From the NCBI GenBank assembly GCA_046328505.1, contig JAXLWL010000005.1, positions 186,001 through 250,000 on the forward strand: DNA of 64,000 bases, given 5' to 3'. The notes beneath the pieces were generated by a model. It was not told the DNA's origin and ran no database searches. It saw only the letters and a list, made by a program, of their open reading frames with translations. The DNA comes from JBDHWG01 sp046328505. GTDB taxonomy: Bacteria; Chloroflexota; Anaerolineae; Epilineales; JAHCIE01. The translations under genes and the position numbers were made by a program. Positions 56,547 to 64,000 of this stretch are shown one piece after another. The first letter of the stretch is position 1. Every line of letters begins with the position of its first letter.

Positions 56547-58958
56547 TTAGCGCATGATGGCCTGGGCGATGAGCGTCGCGTAGGCGTGCGCGCCCTCCGG
56601 CCGCAGGTGGATGCCGTCGTTCCAGAAATACTCGGGGTGCGCGTTGCCGATGCTATTCCAATCCACGAGCACCGCGTTCGGGTAAGCGCTGACGCTCTCG
56701 GCCAGCATGCGGTTGTTGGGCTCTTGCCAGGTGCGCGGCACCTTGTCGTTGACGATTATGACGCGCTTCGTATTCTGCAGTACTTCCATAAGGGTTTCGA
56801 GCTGGCGCGCGTTGAACGTGCCGTTGCTTCCCACGTGGACCACTACAGCCTGCCCTAGCTGCCCCGCGTCGCGGCGCATGCGCAGAATGTCGATCGCCTG
56901 GCTCGCCTGGCGCCCGACGGCCGCATCGACGTTTACACTGCCCATGAGCCGCTGAAACTCGGTCACCGCGCCCAACATCACCGAGTCGCCAATAGCGGTC
57001 ACGCGAATGTTGGCCGGAACTATCGGCGCTACGGGGGCCGCCGCACCGGTGGCTTGCTGTCCGGCGTTCGCCGGTGGCGGCGTGGGAGTGGGAACGACCG
57101 CCAGAGCGTTGGCGCCCTCGACAGTCAGAAACTCCGCGGCAATCCAACCTTCGCCGTTATCTTCCGTGCGTATCTTGTACCAGACGTTATCCGCCGTGCG
57201 GCCAATGAGGGTCACGCGCTCACCCTCGTCCAGCACATTGACGACGCCAAAATCGCGGCTTGGGCCCTGGCGCACGTTGACCGCTACCCGGGCGATGGCC
57301 TCGCGAGTGGTCGGCGGTGTCGCGGTCGCGGTCGGAGCGCCCGATATGCCCCACGGGTGCTTTGGACTCTCGCCGACGGGCGGCGGTACGAGCTCCGGCG
57401 TGGCCTGGGCGCTGCCCGAGCCGGCCGAACTGGCGATTTCCTGGCTGACTTCGGGCGCAGCGGTCGGCGCGGCCGTGTCGTCGACGCGCATCAGTACCGC
57501 AGCGGGTAGACCGGTCGGCGTCGGTCTTGCCCCGATCCCGGCCTGGGCGGGCGTGTCCGCCGGGCCGGTTGCGTTCGTAGGGGCAGAGTTCAAACCTGCT
57601 CCTACAGTGGCAGACTTATCCGAGGTCGCGGGCGCGGGCGTCATGTCGAACGTGTCGATGGACTGCACAGCCAGGTAAGGCGGTGGCGCCGGCTCGCGCG
57701 CGGTCGCCGCGGAGACGCTGAGGGCGGCGACGAAAATTGTTAGCGCGGCGGCGATGGCTGCCCAGCCGTAGGTGAGGCGGCGCCGCCGCGGTCCCTGCGA
57801 ACTCTTGAAAGCGGCCCACGCGCGGCCAAGGAAGCCATTGCGGATTGGGGTCTCGATGGCGCGGTAGGAGATCTCGGCCAGGACAAAGGTGATGGCGAGG
57901 CGCGCGGCGAGCAGCGTCCAGCCGCCGATGGTGACGTCAAGCTCCGGGCGCGTCAGCATGAAGACAGGCCAATGCCAGAGGTAGATTCCGTAGGAGCGGA
58001 GCCCGATCCAGCGCAGAATGCCCCAGCCCAGGATGAGCGGGAAGAACTTCGCGCCCGGGTGAACGACGGCGGCGATAGCGGCCGCTGTAATGAGGCCGAC
58101 CAGCAGAAAGCCGCCGTGGTAGAGGAACGGGGTGAACTCGTCGAACTTCATGCCGGCGATCAGGAGTCCGGCCAGGGCGGCGAAGCCGACGACATCCAGG
58201 GCGACGCGGTGACTGCGGGCGTCCGGGCGTCGCAGGCGGAACGGTGACCAGACAAGGGCCAGCGCGGCGCCGAGCAGGAACCCGGCCGCGCGCGTGTCTG
58301 TGCCGTAGTAGATGCGGGAGGGGTCTACATCCGGCTGGTAGAGAATGCCCATCCAGATGGACGACGCGATGGCCGCGCCGACGACGAGGCCAATCGCAAG
58401 AAGCCGCTTGCCGCGCCAGAGCAGCGCCAGCATGCCGGCGATGATGAGCGGCCACACGAGGTAGAACTGCTCTTCGACGGCGAGGGACCACAGGTGCCGC
58501 AGCAGCGATGGGCGCCCAACCGCTTCGAAGTAGGATTTCTGGCTGACGATAAGCCACCAGTTGGTGACATAGGCAACGGCCGCAGCCGCGTCGCCGCGCA
58601 GGCTCGCGACCTCGTCCGGCAAGAAGAGGACGGTGATGGTCAGGACGGCGGCGATAAGAACGTAGACGGCGGGAAGGAGACGGCGGGCGCGGCGCAGCCA
58701 GAAAGACTTGAAGTCGATGCGGTCGTGCTGCTCCCACTCGGCCACGAGCAGCGAGGTGATGAGATAGCCGCTGATGACAAAGAAGACTTCAACACCGAGG
58801 AAACCGCCGGAGAGCCAGCCCATGTCGGCGTGGTAGGCGATAACGGCGAGGACGGCGACCGCGCGCAAACCATCGAGGCCGGGAAGATAGGGCAAACGTG
58901 GCCCGCCGTTTCCCGCTTTCGGTTGCGCCGCACTGGTCTTAGAGGATCGCTTCGCCAT
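56547..58958 (-). CDS. OatA-like membrane O-acyltransferase with SH3b and SGNH domains
   Basis: 803 aa. Residues 20 to ~420 are an acyltransferase-3 membrane domain of about ten helices with GLDGLRAVAVLAVIAYHADM (catalytic His), FFVISGYLIT and the RRARRLLPA loop. An extracellular linker follows, then an SH3b domain (RVAVNVRQGPSRDFGVV, EGWIAAEFLTVEG). Last is an SGNH esterase/transferase domain: Ser in AIGDSVMLGA and the Asp/His pair in NDGIHLRPEGAHAYATL. OatA/YrhL-type enzymes move acetyl groups across the membrane onto peptidoglycan or other glycans. The SH3b domain is an unusual insertion and may target the wall. Part of the linker is encoded by a palindromic repeat (57577-57605). Confidence 0.92.
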   Translation of the reverse strand: MAKRSSKTSAAQPKAGNGGPRLPYLPGLDGLRAVAVLAVIAYHADMGWLSGGFLGVEVFFVISGYLITSLLVAEWEQHDRIDFKSFWLRRARRLLPAVYVLIAAVLTITVLFLPDEVASLRGDAAAAVAYVTNWWLIVSQKSYFEAVGRPSLLRHLWSLAVEEQFYLVWPLIIAGMLALLWRGKRLLAIGLVVGAAIASSIWMGILYQPDVDPSRIYYGTDTRAAGFLLGAALALVWSPFRLRRPDARSHRVALDVVGFAALAGLLIAGMKFDEFTPFLYHGGFLLVGLITAAAIAAVVHPGAKFFPLILGWGILRWIGLRSYGIYLWHWPVFMLTRPELDVTIGGWTLLAARLAITFVLAEISYRAIETPIRNGFLGRAWAAFKSSQGPRRRRLTYGWAAIAAALTIFVAALSVSAATAREPAPPPYLAVQSIDTFDMTPAPATSDKSATVGAGLNSAPTNATGPADTPAQAGIGARPTPTGLPAAVLMRVDDTAAPTAAPEVSQEIASSAGSGSAQATPELVPPPVGESPKHPWGISGAPTATATPPTTREAIARVAVNVRQGPSRDFGVVNVLDEGERVTLIGRTADNVWYKIRTEDNGEGWIAAEFLTVEGANALAVVPTPTPPPANAGQQATGAAAPVAPIVPANIRVTAIGDSVMLGAVTEFQRLMGSVNVDAAVGRQASQAIDILRMRRDAGQLGQAVVVHVGSNGTFNARQLETLMEVLQNTKRVIIVNDKVPRTWQEPNNRMLAESVSAYPNAVLVDWNSIGNAHPEYFWNDGIHLRPEGAHAYATLIAQAIMR
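57577..57605. repeat. Palindromic repeat inside the acyltransferase gene
   Basis: GTAGGGGCAGAGTTC-AAACCTGCTCCTAC, a degenerate copy of the 26619-26649 palindrome, in frame within the linker between membrane and SH3b domains. Confidence 0.65.
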
Positions 58959-59209
58959 TCGCTCTCCGACACGAAGCGACGCATGACGTGCGCGGCGCTC
59001 GTATCAGGTCCAATTATACCCTATTTTTAGCCTTGTGTGGTTAAAAGAGCGCGTCTATCCCCATACGTAGGGCCTACGCATTCCCCGCGGAGATGGCGCA
59101 CGGACGGAGCAGCACAATGCGTGCCGCTCTATATGTAATACCGTTCTGGCGGCCGGATAGTTACGCAGTGCGCCATAATTTCTCGCGGGTAGACTCTTGT
59201 CGTCGTGGG

Positions 59210-60172
59210 TTAGGCGGGCGTGTCTACCGGCGCGGGGACCGCTTCCACAATCTCTTGCAGGATTTGTTCCGGCGAGCGCCCGCGCAGCTTCATCTGGCTG
59301 GACAGGATGAGGCGGTGGGTCAGGACGGGCGCGGCGAGCGCCTTGATGTCGTCCGGCAGGACGTAGTCGCGGCCCTGGATGGCGGCGCGGGCTTGCGCCG
59401 TCTGGTACAGCGCCAGGGAGCCGCGCGGGCTGGCTCCCAGCTCGACCGCCGAGTGGGCGCGCGTCGATTGGACGATGCGCACGATATAGTTACGCACCGT
59501 CGCCTCGACTCGCACCGACCGCCGCGCCTGTGCCAGGGCCAGCATGTCTTCAGCGGGGAGCACGCTGGACAGCGTGACCATCGGGTCGTCGTGCTCGAAG
59601 CGCAGCAGGATGTCCTCTTCCTCGGCGACGCTGGGGTAGCCCAGGCGAATCCGCATCACGAAGCGGTCCATCTGCGCTTCGGGCAGGGCGAATGTCCCTT
59701 CCAGCTCGATGGGGTTCTGCGTGGCAAGCACCATGAACGGCCTCGGCAGCGCCATCGTCTCGCCGTCCACCGTGACGGTGCGCTCCTGCATCGCTTCCAG
59801 CAACGCCGACTGAGTGCGCGGTGTCGCCCGGTTAATCTCGTCGGCCAGGACGATCTGCGCGACGATGGGGCCGGCGCGGTATTCGAATTCCTGGGACTTC
59901 TGATTGAAAAAGTTGATGCCGACCACGTCCGACGGCAGGAGATCGGGCGTGAACTGGATGCGGCGGAAGGAGCAGTCGAGGGATCGGGCGAGCGCCCGCG
60001 CCAGGGTCGTCTTGCCGACGCCGGGCACGTCTTCGATGAGCACGTGGCCCTCGACCAGGAGCGCGATCATGAGCTGGTCAATGATGTCGGACTTGCCGAC
60101 GATGACGCGCTCAACGTTGGCCCGAACGCGGCTGGCCGCGGCAGCGATATCGGCTTGGGAATAGAGGGTCAT
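59210..60172 (-). CDS. MoxR-family AAA+ ATPase
   Basis: 320 aa from the ATG at 60172; the longer frame upstream has no homology. Walker A EDVPGVGKTTLARALARSL, a FTPDLLPSDVVGINFF block, Walker B VLADEINRATPRTQSALLEA, sensor 1 ATQNPIELEGTF and the C-terminal lid (LGASPRGSLALYQTAQARA) all match the MRP subgroup of MoxR. These ATPases act as chaperones, usually with DUF58 and VWA-domain proteins encoded next to them. Here no such partner is adjacent, since the downstream gene is an acyltransferase. Confidence 0.94.
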   Translation of the reverse strand: MTLYSQADIAAAASRVRANVERVIVGKSDIIDQLMIALLVEGHVLIEDVPGVGKTTLARALARSLDCSFRRIQFTPDLLPSDVVGINFFNQKSQEFEYRAGPIVAQIVLADEINRATPRTQSALLEAMQERTVTVDGETMALPRPFMVLATQNPIELEGTFALPEAQMDRFVMRIRLGYPSVAEEEDILLRFEHDDPMVTLSSVLPAEDMLALAQARRSVRVEATVRNYIVRIVQSTRAHSAVELGASPRGSLALYQTAQARAAIQGRDYVLPDDIKALAAPVLTHRLILSSQMKLRGRSPEQILQEIVEAVPAPVDTPA

Positions 60173-60252
60173 GCGCACTGCCTTTCGAGGCAAAAAAGGG
60201 ACGCGCCCGCCGCGCGAGCGCTCCCAAAGTATACCACGCTTCCAGCCTGCAA

Positions 60253-60281
60253 TTGACATCGGTTCTGCCGAGTCATACAAT
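60253..60281 (+). promoter_or_regulatory. Near-consensus promoter of the four-helix membrane protein
   Basis: TTGACA, 17 bp, TACAAT, 36 bases before the start codon. Confidence 0.8.
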
Positions 60282-60317
60282 GGCCGGCGATCCAATCCTC
60301 ACACCTGGAGATATTCT

Positions 60318-60794
60318 ATGAGCATCACGCCTTCCCCTCAAGGGGGCATGCCTCCCCCGGGGAGCCGAACCGAGATCATCGCGACGACCGTCAGCACCCG
60401 CGGGTTCTGGAGCCGCGTCCTTATCTCCTGGCTCGTCAGCGCCGTCGCGATTGCCATTACGACCTGGATTCTGCCCGGCCTGCATATCCAGGGTGACCCG
60501 GCCACGAAGGTTTTGACGGTTCTGGTGATGGCAGCCATCCTCGGGTTCCTCAACGCTATTCTCCGCCCCATCCTGTATTTCTTGTCGTGCGGCTGTATCG
60601 TCCTGACGTTGGGGCTGTTCATCTTCATCGTCAACGCGGCGGTGTTCTGGCTGGCGTCGGGGTTGACGCCGAACTACAGCGTCGACAGCTTCTGGTGGGC
60701 GCTGCTGGCGTCGATCATCGTCAGCATCATCACGTTCATCGTCAACTACTTCGTCTATCGCAACGACACGACCACGACAGTGGTGCGGAGCTGA
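60318..60794 (+). CDS. Phage-holin-family-4-like (DUF360) membrane protein
   Basis: 158 aa from the ATG at 60318 (CTGGAG 7 bases upstream). Four hydrophobic segments: VLISWLVSAVAIAITTWILP, VLTVLVMAAILGFLNAIL, ILYFLSCGCIVLTLGLFIFI and WALLASIIVSIITFIVNYFV. The block FLNAILRPILYFL is typical of the family named after a mycobacteriophage holin. Most members are chromosomal and not linked to phage; no phage genes are present here. Function unknown, membrane-located. Confidence 0.85.
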   Translation: MSITPSPQGGMPPPGSRTEIIATTVSTRGFWSRVLISWLVSAVAIAITTWILPGLHIQGDPATKVLTVLVMAAILGFLNAILRPILYFLSCGCIVLTLGLFIFIVNAAVFWLASGLTPNYSVDSFWWALLASIIVSIITFIVNYFVYRNDTTTTVVRS

Positions 60795-60831
60795 GACAAG
60801 AGAAGCTGGACCGCGAAGGCCGCGAAAGGTC

Positions 60832-60885
60832 CACGAAAGGCGCGAAAGGATATCGCCCGACGTGTGCCTCTCGCGGCCTTTCGTG
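60832..60885. terminator. Hairpin within a CGCGAAAGG-type repeat
   Basis: CACGAAAGGC pairs with GCCTTTCGTG (10 bp, ~34-nt loop). The surrounding sequence repeats CGCGAAAGG/CGCGAAGG units. It separates convergent genes and may end both transcripts. Confidence 0.5.
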
Positions 60886-60917
60886 TTTGGAAGAGTCTGG
60901 GGGGAATGGTGGGGCGG

Positions 60918-61871
60918 CTACAAAGAGGATAGCCAGCGTGAGATCGACGCTACCTGGTCAAGCTCATTTAAGTTCGCCGCGTTGGATAGTGCTCCGCTTT
61001 CGAGGGCTCTCCATATCTCGTTCGCCATGCGCTTTTCTATAGCGGCTTCGATAAAGAAGGTGTGCGGCGAGAATTCCGTGTCTGCGAAGGCATCGCGGAT
61101 GCGATTGAGTGCTGTTCGGGCCGTCTTCCAATGCTCGTCCGCGCCCGCGGGGGCAATGCCACCCTTGAGTTCGCCCAGCGCGATGTAGAAAGCAATGTTG
61201 TCGTACCCGTAAGCCTTGAGTCGCTCCGGCGCGAGGTTGAACAGGCAGATGTCTACGTTGCTCTTGACCAACGGTATCGAGAGGTTGCAGAGCAGCGTGC
61301 GTGGCTGGACCTCCACCTCCCACGCCAGCCCGCGTATGAATCCATCTATTTCCTAACCGCTTCTCGACATGGACGACCACTGTCCCGCAGTGTCTTGCCA
61401 TCTATACTTGGCGCCAGCAATTTGAAGTGCGGCGACAACTCCACGAATCATTCTCTGCTGAGCCAGAAAGCCTTCCGCATCGTGCATCGAGCCATCAAGG
61501 GCCTCGCGTCTTGTGCGTAGAAATCGAGAGGTGAGTTCTTCAACGAACGCTTCTCCAGCCGGTTCAAGCCCGACCGTGATGAGTGTCTCTATCGCTTCTG
61601 ACTTCTCTTCGCGTTTCAGGCGAGGCAATTCGCGTTCCGGTAGACCTGCCGCAATGAGAAGCGCGCCTTCTATGCCTGGTACTGCTCGGAGGTCATTTGC
61701 CAATCTGGCTTGAGATACCGCCTGCCGCAACGCGTTCGCTTGTAGGAGATATGGTTCTGCCCGTCTCTCCCTCTCGATCCTCAAGGTTGCGGAAAAAGCG
61801 CGCCTCGCTGCGTCTGTCGTCACGAGGTCGTTGGCAGATTGGAGGTGGCGCAGATAGGGAGGCGCTCTCAT
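60918..61871 (-). pseudogene. AvaI/BsoBI-family restriction endonuclease interrupted by one in-frame amber codon
   Basis: Read through, the frame gives 317 aa, matching the ~315-323 aa of AvaI/BsoBI. The upstream part (residues 1-172) has HLQSANDLVTTDAARRAF, LEPAGEAFVEELTSRFLRTR and AEGFLAQQRMIRGVV of this family. A TAG at 61353-61355 is codon 173. The same frame continues with EIDGFIRGLAWEVEVQPRTL, the catalytic Asp207 (SNVDICLF), Glu234 and Lys236 (GELKGG) and His247 (DEHWKTARTALNRIR); these spacings parallel the BsoBI catalytic residues as I recall them (D212, E240, K242, H253). All active-site residues lie after the stop, so the truncated product would be inactive. Start overlaps the preceding gene's stop (ATGA). 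Sequencing error or readthrough are alternatives. Confidence 0.85.
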
Positions 61872-62413
61872 GGTCTGGTTGGTGGCTGGCCGGCCAGCGG
61901 TCTGCTTTTCTTCGGTTTCGGGATACCGAGAGCCTGCGCGATTTGCTCAATTCCGGTTTCATCCGCGTATTGAGCGATTTCATTCTCCAGGTTTCGCAAA
62001 CGCACTTTTTGCCACGACGACGTGGCTTCATGATGTTCTTGGACAAATGTCCTGGGTAGCGTGTAGAGTTCTGGGCGAGCGGCTCCCTCACTACCATCAT
62101 GCCGACCGTAGAACTTGCCGATGTTGAGGAATACGACTATCAGAAAGTCGAATGCGCCGAAGGTTTTCTCTTTGACTGGAAAACCTCTATCACAATCAGT
62201 CGCATATCGGCTTTTGACTTGAACTCTCACTTGACTTAACTGGTCGGGTAACGGACGGTGGCGGGGATCAGGATGTATACAAATAAGATCGTAGCCTTCG
62301 TTGTTCGGAGGGGCCTTGTAGGTCAGAACATTGCGGCGCATGAGATATCCCATGACAAGATACTCTGCACCGGCTGCAACAACTGGTAGTCGCAGCCAAT
62401 CTCGTTCAGCCAT
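61868..62413 (-). CDS. PD-(D/E)XK-like protein next to the restriction gene
   Basis: 181 aa from the ATG at 62413; a TTG at 62470 would add 19 residues and lies only 6 bases after the helicase stop, so it cannot be excluded. The N-terminal part reads like PD-(D/E)XK proteins: AGAEYLVMGYLMRRNVLTYK, then the Asp in NEGYDLICIHPD and VRVQVKSRY with Q-x-K, followed by FDFLIVVFLN. The C-terminal third is helical and basic. Its stop overlaps the start of the endonuclease gene by 4 bp, so it is translationally coupled and probably part of the restriction locus. Family is judged by motif only. Confidence 0.65.
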   Translation of the reverse strand: MAERDWLRLPVVAAGAEYLVMGYLMRRNVLTYKAPPNNEGYDLICIHPDPRHRPLPDQLSQVRVQVKSRYATDCDRGFPVKEKTFGAFDFLIVVFLNIGKFYGRHDGSEGAARPELYTLPRTFVQEHHEATSSWQKVRLRNLENEIAQYADETGIEQIAQALGIPKPKKSRPLAGQPPTRP

Positions 62414-62476
62414 GACGACGCTTACCTCTCCGGTAGGGTAAGGCAGATTCAAGAAATGATCGTACAGCAAACAGTG

Positions 62477-64000
62477 TCATAACCCCAGCGTGGATTGCTG
62501 GGCGGGGGCGGTGGGGGCGGGCTGGTCGGGGCTGGCGGCGGCCGAGGTGGCGCGGCGGCGCGGGCCGATCCACTGGGCGGCGGCCTGCGGCAGCTCGGCC
62601 AGCGGGCTGCGGCGGACAGTGGTCGGCGGCAGGGAAGCGACGAAGTGCTGGCCGTAGGTCTTGGTGAGCAGGCGGCGGTCCAGCACGACCACGATGCCCC
62701 GGTCGTTCTTCGAGCGGATGAGACGCCCGAAGCCCTGGCGGAAGCGCAGGATGGCCTGGGGAATGGCGTACTGGTTGAAGGGGTCGTCGAAGGTCTCGGA
62801 GCGGGCGGCGAACACAGGGTCGCTTGGCACGTCGAAGGGCAAGCGTGTCACGACCAGGCAGCTCAGCGCCTCGCCCACCACGTCCACGCCCTCCCAGAAG
62901 CTGCGCGTGCCGAGCAGGACGGTGCGCTCGTTGGTCTTGAACGTCTCCAGCAGGCCGCGCCGCCCGCCGTCAAGGCCCTGGCCCAGCACGAGGATGCCTT
63001 CCTCGCCGAGGGGCTGGCTAATGGCGCGGTACGTCTGGCGAAGCTGGCTGTGGGACGTGAACAGGACGAGGGTGCGGCCCTCGGTGGCGCGGCACAGCTC
63101 GATCAGCGCCGTCTCCAGGCGCTTCTGGAAGTAGGGCTGCGTCGGCTCCGGCATGTCCGTCGGGAGGTAGAGCAGCGTCGACTGCTCGTAGTCGAAGGGC
63201 GAGCCGACGGCGTCCTCGATGCAGTCGTCCAGTCCTAGCCGCTCGCGCACGTAGGCGAAGTCCTCGTTGGTGCGCAGCGTCGCCGAAGTCAGGACGACGG
63301 TCTCCTTCGCGCCGAAGAGCCGCTGATGGAGCAGGTCACCGACGTGGAGGGGCGCGCTGTTTAGCTCGACCGTGTCGCCCCGCGGCTGCACCGACACCCA
63401 ATAGATCATGTCCTGGCGCGGCTGGGCCAGGATATCCAGCGCGGCGTCGCTCATCTCTAGAATGGCGCGGCGGCGCGCCGCCAGCTCGCCCATCCACTCG
63501 TCGTGCCGCGCCAGCTCGAAGTCGGACTCGTCCAGGCCATGCCAGATGCGGCTCAGTACCTCGGCGACGTGGCCGAGCTGGTCGTGCAGGTCGCGTCCTT
63601 CGGCCTCGATGGTCTCCCAGTCTGGTGAGACGCGGATGCCGTGGGTCAGGCGAATCTGGATGTCGTACGGCGTCTGCCCGCGGCGCTCGGTGAGCTGGTC
63701 TTCCAGGAATCGCTGGAGCAGGTTGAAGATCTGGGTCAGGCGGCGGCCGGCGCGCTCAATATCGTTGTGCAGGGGCGCGATGAGCCGGCCGAAGTGGGCC
63801 TTTGTTTCCGGCCCAGCCTTGCTCAGCCGAATGATGGCCTCCAGGTCGCCCAGGAACCCGCCCCACCGTTCACCCGCGGCTCCCGCGCCTTCGGCGGCTG
63901 CGCGGCCGGCGCCGCCGCGTACCGGGTGGCTCAGGTCGTATAACAGAGCCTGCGCGCTGCTCTGCGTGAGGTTCTGCCCAAGCTGATCCGTGGCCCGCGC
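62477..64000 (-). CDS. DinG/XPD-like ATP-dependent helicase, C-terminal part (5' end outside window)
   Basis: The frame is open without a stop from 62477 to the window edge, giving at least 507 residues. Superfamily 2 motifs of the DinG/DEAD_2 group: VVLTSATLRTNEDFAYV (III), TLVLFTSHSQLRQTYR (IV), GTRSFWEGVDVVG (V) and ILRFRQGFGRLIRSKNDRG (VI). The visible N-terminal part is the helical arch/FeS-side insertion region without the Cys cluster in view. These enzymes unwind DNA 5'-3' with roles in R-loop and replication-fork repair. It ends just before the PD-(D/E)XK-like gene and may be an older neighbour or part of the locus. Confidence 0.88.
   Translation of the reverse strand, partial: ARATDQLGQNLTQSSAQALLYDLSHPVRGGAGRAAAEGAGAAGERWGGFLGDLEAIIRLSKAGPETKAHFGRLIAPLHNDIERAGRRLTQIFNLLQRFLEDQLTERRGQTPYDIQIRLTHGIRVSPDWETIEAEGRDLHDQLGHVAEVLSRIWHGLDESDFELARHDEWMGELAARRRAILEMSDAALDILAQPRQDMIYWVSVQPRGDTVELNSAPLHVGDLLHQRLFGAKETVVLTSATLRTNEDFAYVRERLGLDDCIEDAVGSPFDYEQSTLLYLPTDMPEPTQPYFQKRLETALIELCRATEGRTLVLFTSHSQLRQTYRAISQPLGEEGILVLGQGLDGGRRGLLETFKTNERTVLLGTRSFWEGVDVVGEALSCLVVTRLPFDVPSDPVFAARSETFDDPFNQYAIPQAILRFRQGFGRLIRSKNDRGIVVVLDRRLLTKTYGQHFVASLPPTTVRRSPLAELPQAAAQWIGPRRRATSAAASPDQPAPTAPAQQSTLGL

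Noticed and set aside
58959..59209. tRNA or small gene in the 250-bp gap before the MoxR gene
   Set aside because: No cloverleaf, CCA end or coding signal could be identified, only a TATAAT-like box for the acyltransferase gene at 59013-59018.
60318..60794. Prophage remnant suggested by the holin-like name
   Set aside because: The family is mostly chromosomal, and no integrase, capsid, terminase or lysin gene is in the window.
60964..61401. Frameshift in the restriction gene, suggested by an alternative frame
   Set aside because: The conserved sequence before and after 61353 is in the same frame; only the TAG codon interrupts it.

Overview
The window is high-GC bacterial chromosome, most likely from a member of the Chloroflexota. 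This is an inference with no search behind it. It rests on an ECF sigma factor followed by a DUF5667-type membrane protein built from repeated 'LARYP..AAxLEPML' modules, cyclase-ATPase-TPR giant regulators, a topoisomerase I with N-terminal DUF5679-like zinc ribbons, and many copies of short palindromic intergenic repeats such as the TCATTGCGAG...CTCGCAATGA family. No rRNA, tRNA, CRISPR array or prophage was recognised.

Layout. 1-5.1 kb: end of an ECF sigma gene, its partner membrane protein, then a YtkA/FixH-like lipoprotein with a di-haem cytochrome c peroxidase. 5.1-9.7 kb: repeat-rich spacers, a tandem GNAT acetyltransferase and an Hsp70-like protein that appears fused to a GyrA-C-like beta-propeller. 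9.7-14.4 kb: a carbohydrate-type ABC importer (two permeases and a binding lipoprotein, no ATPase) followed by an inositol-monophosphatase family enzyme. 14.4-19.1 kb: two reverse-strand proteins, an acyl-CoA ligase, and a hotdog enzyme with an Arg/Asp-rich repetitive tail.

19.2-26.6 kb is the most exciting segment: a co-directional block in which a split borosin RiPP pair (an 84-aa precursor with a LigA-like leader domain, and a SonM/OphMA-type peptide-backbone alpha-N-methyltransferase) sits between two paralogous ~1040-aa class III cyclase/STAND ATPase/TPR regulators. Spacings are 8, 85 and 5 bp, which suggests one transcript.

26.6-30.9 kb: on the reverse strand a TetR regulator with a consensus promoter and a PaaR-like operator precedes paaA-paaB-paaC (phenylacetyl-CoA epoxidase); a NERD-domain protein lies behind. 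31-34.5 kb: yebC-ruvC-dprA and a mannose-1-phosphate guanylyltransferase. 34.6-37.9 kb: a lower-GC two-gene unit (SNF2 helicase and membrane coiled-coil/HhH protein), possibly acquired. 38.2-46 kb: a small conserved-looking ORF, a TorD-type chaperone, a dienelactone hydrolase, a cytoplasmic molybdopterin oxidoreductase, a Uma2-family protein and a fused FeS/NrfD membrane partner. 46-54.5 kb: amidase, topoisomerase I, a VapBC-type pair, an M20 peptidase, an orphan regulator with a degenerate receiver and a small secreted protein. 54.6-60.8 kb: M24 peptidase, a small beta protein, an OatA-like acyltransferase with SH3b and SGNH domains, a MoxR ATPase and a four-helix membrane protein. 60.9-64 kb: an AvaI/BsoBI-like restriction endonuclease broken by one in-frame amber codon, a PD-(D/E)XK-like partner, and a DinG-like helicase running off the edge.

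A recurring theme is short palindromic repeats that serve as spacers and terminators and that in at least three genes have entered the coding sequence as in-frame linkers. Starts were moved from the longest open frame wherever a ribosome-binding site and domain boundary favoured a downstream codon.
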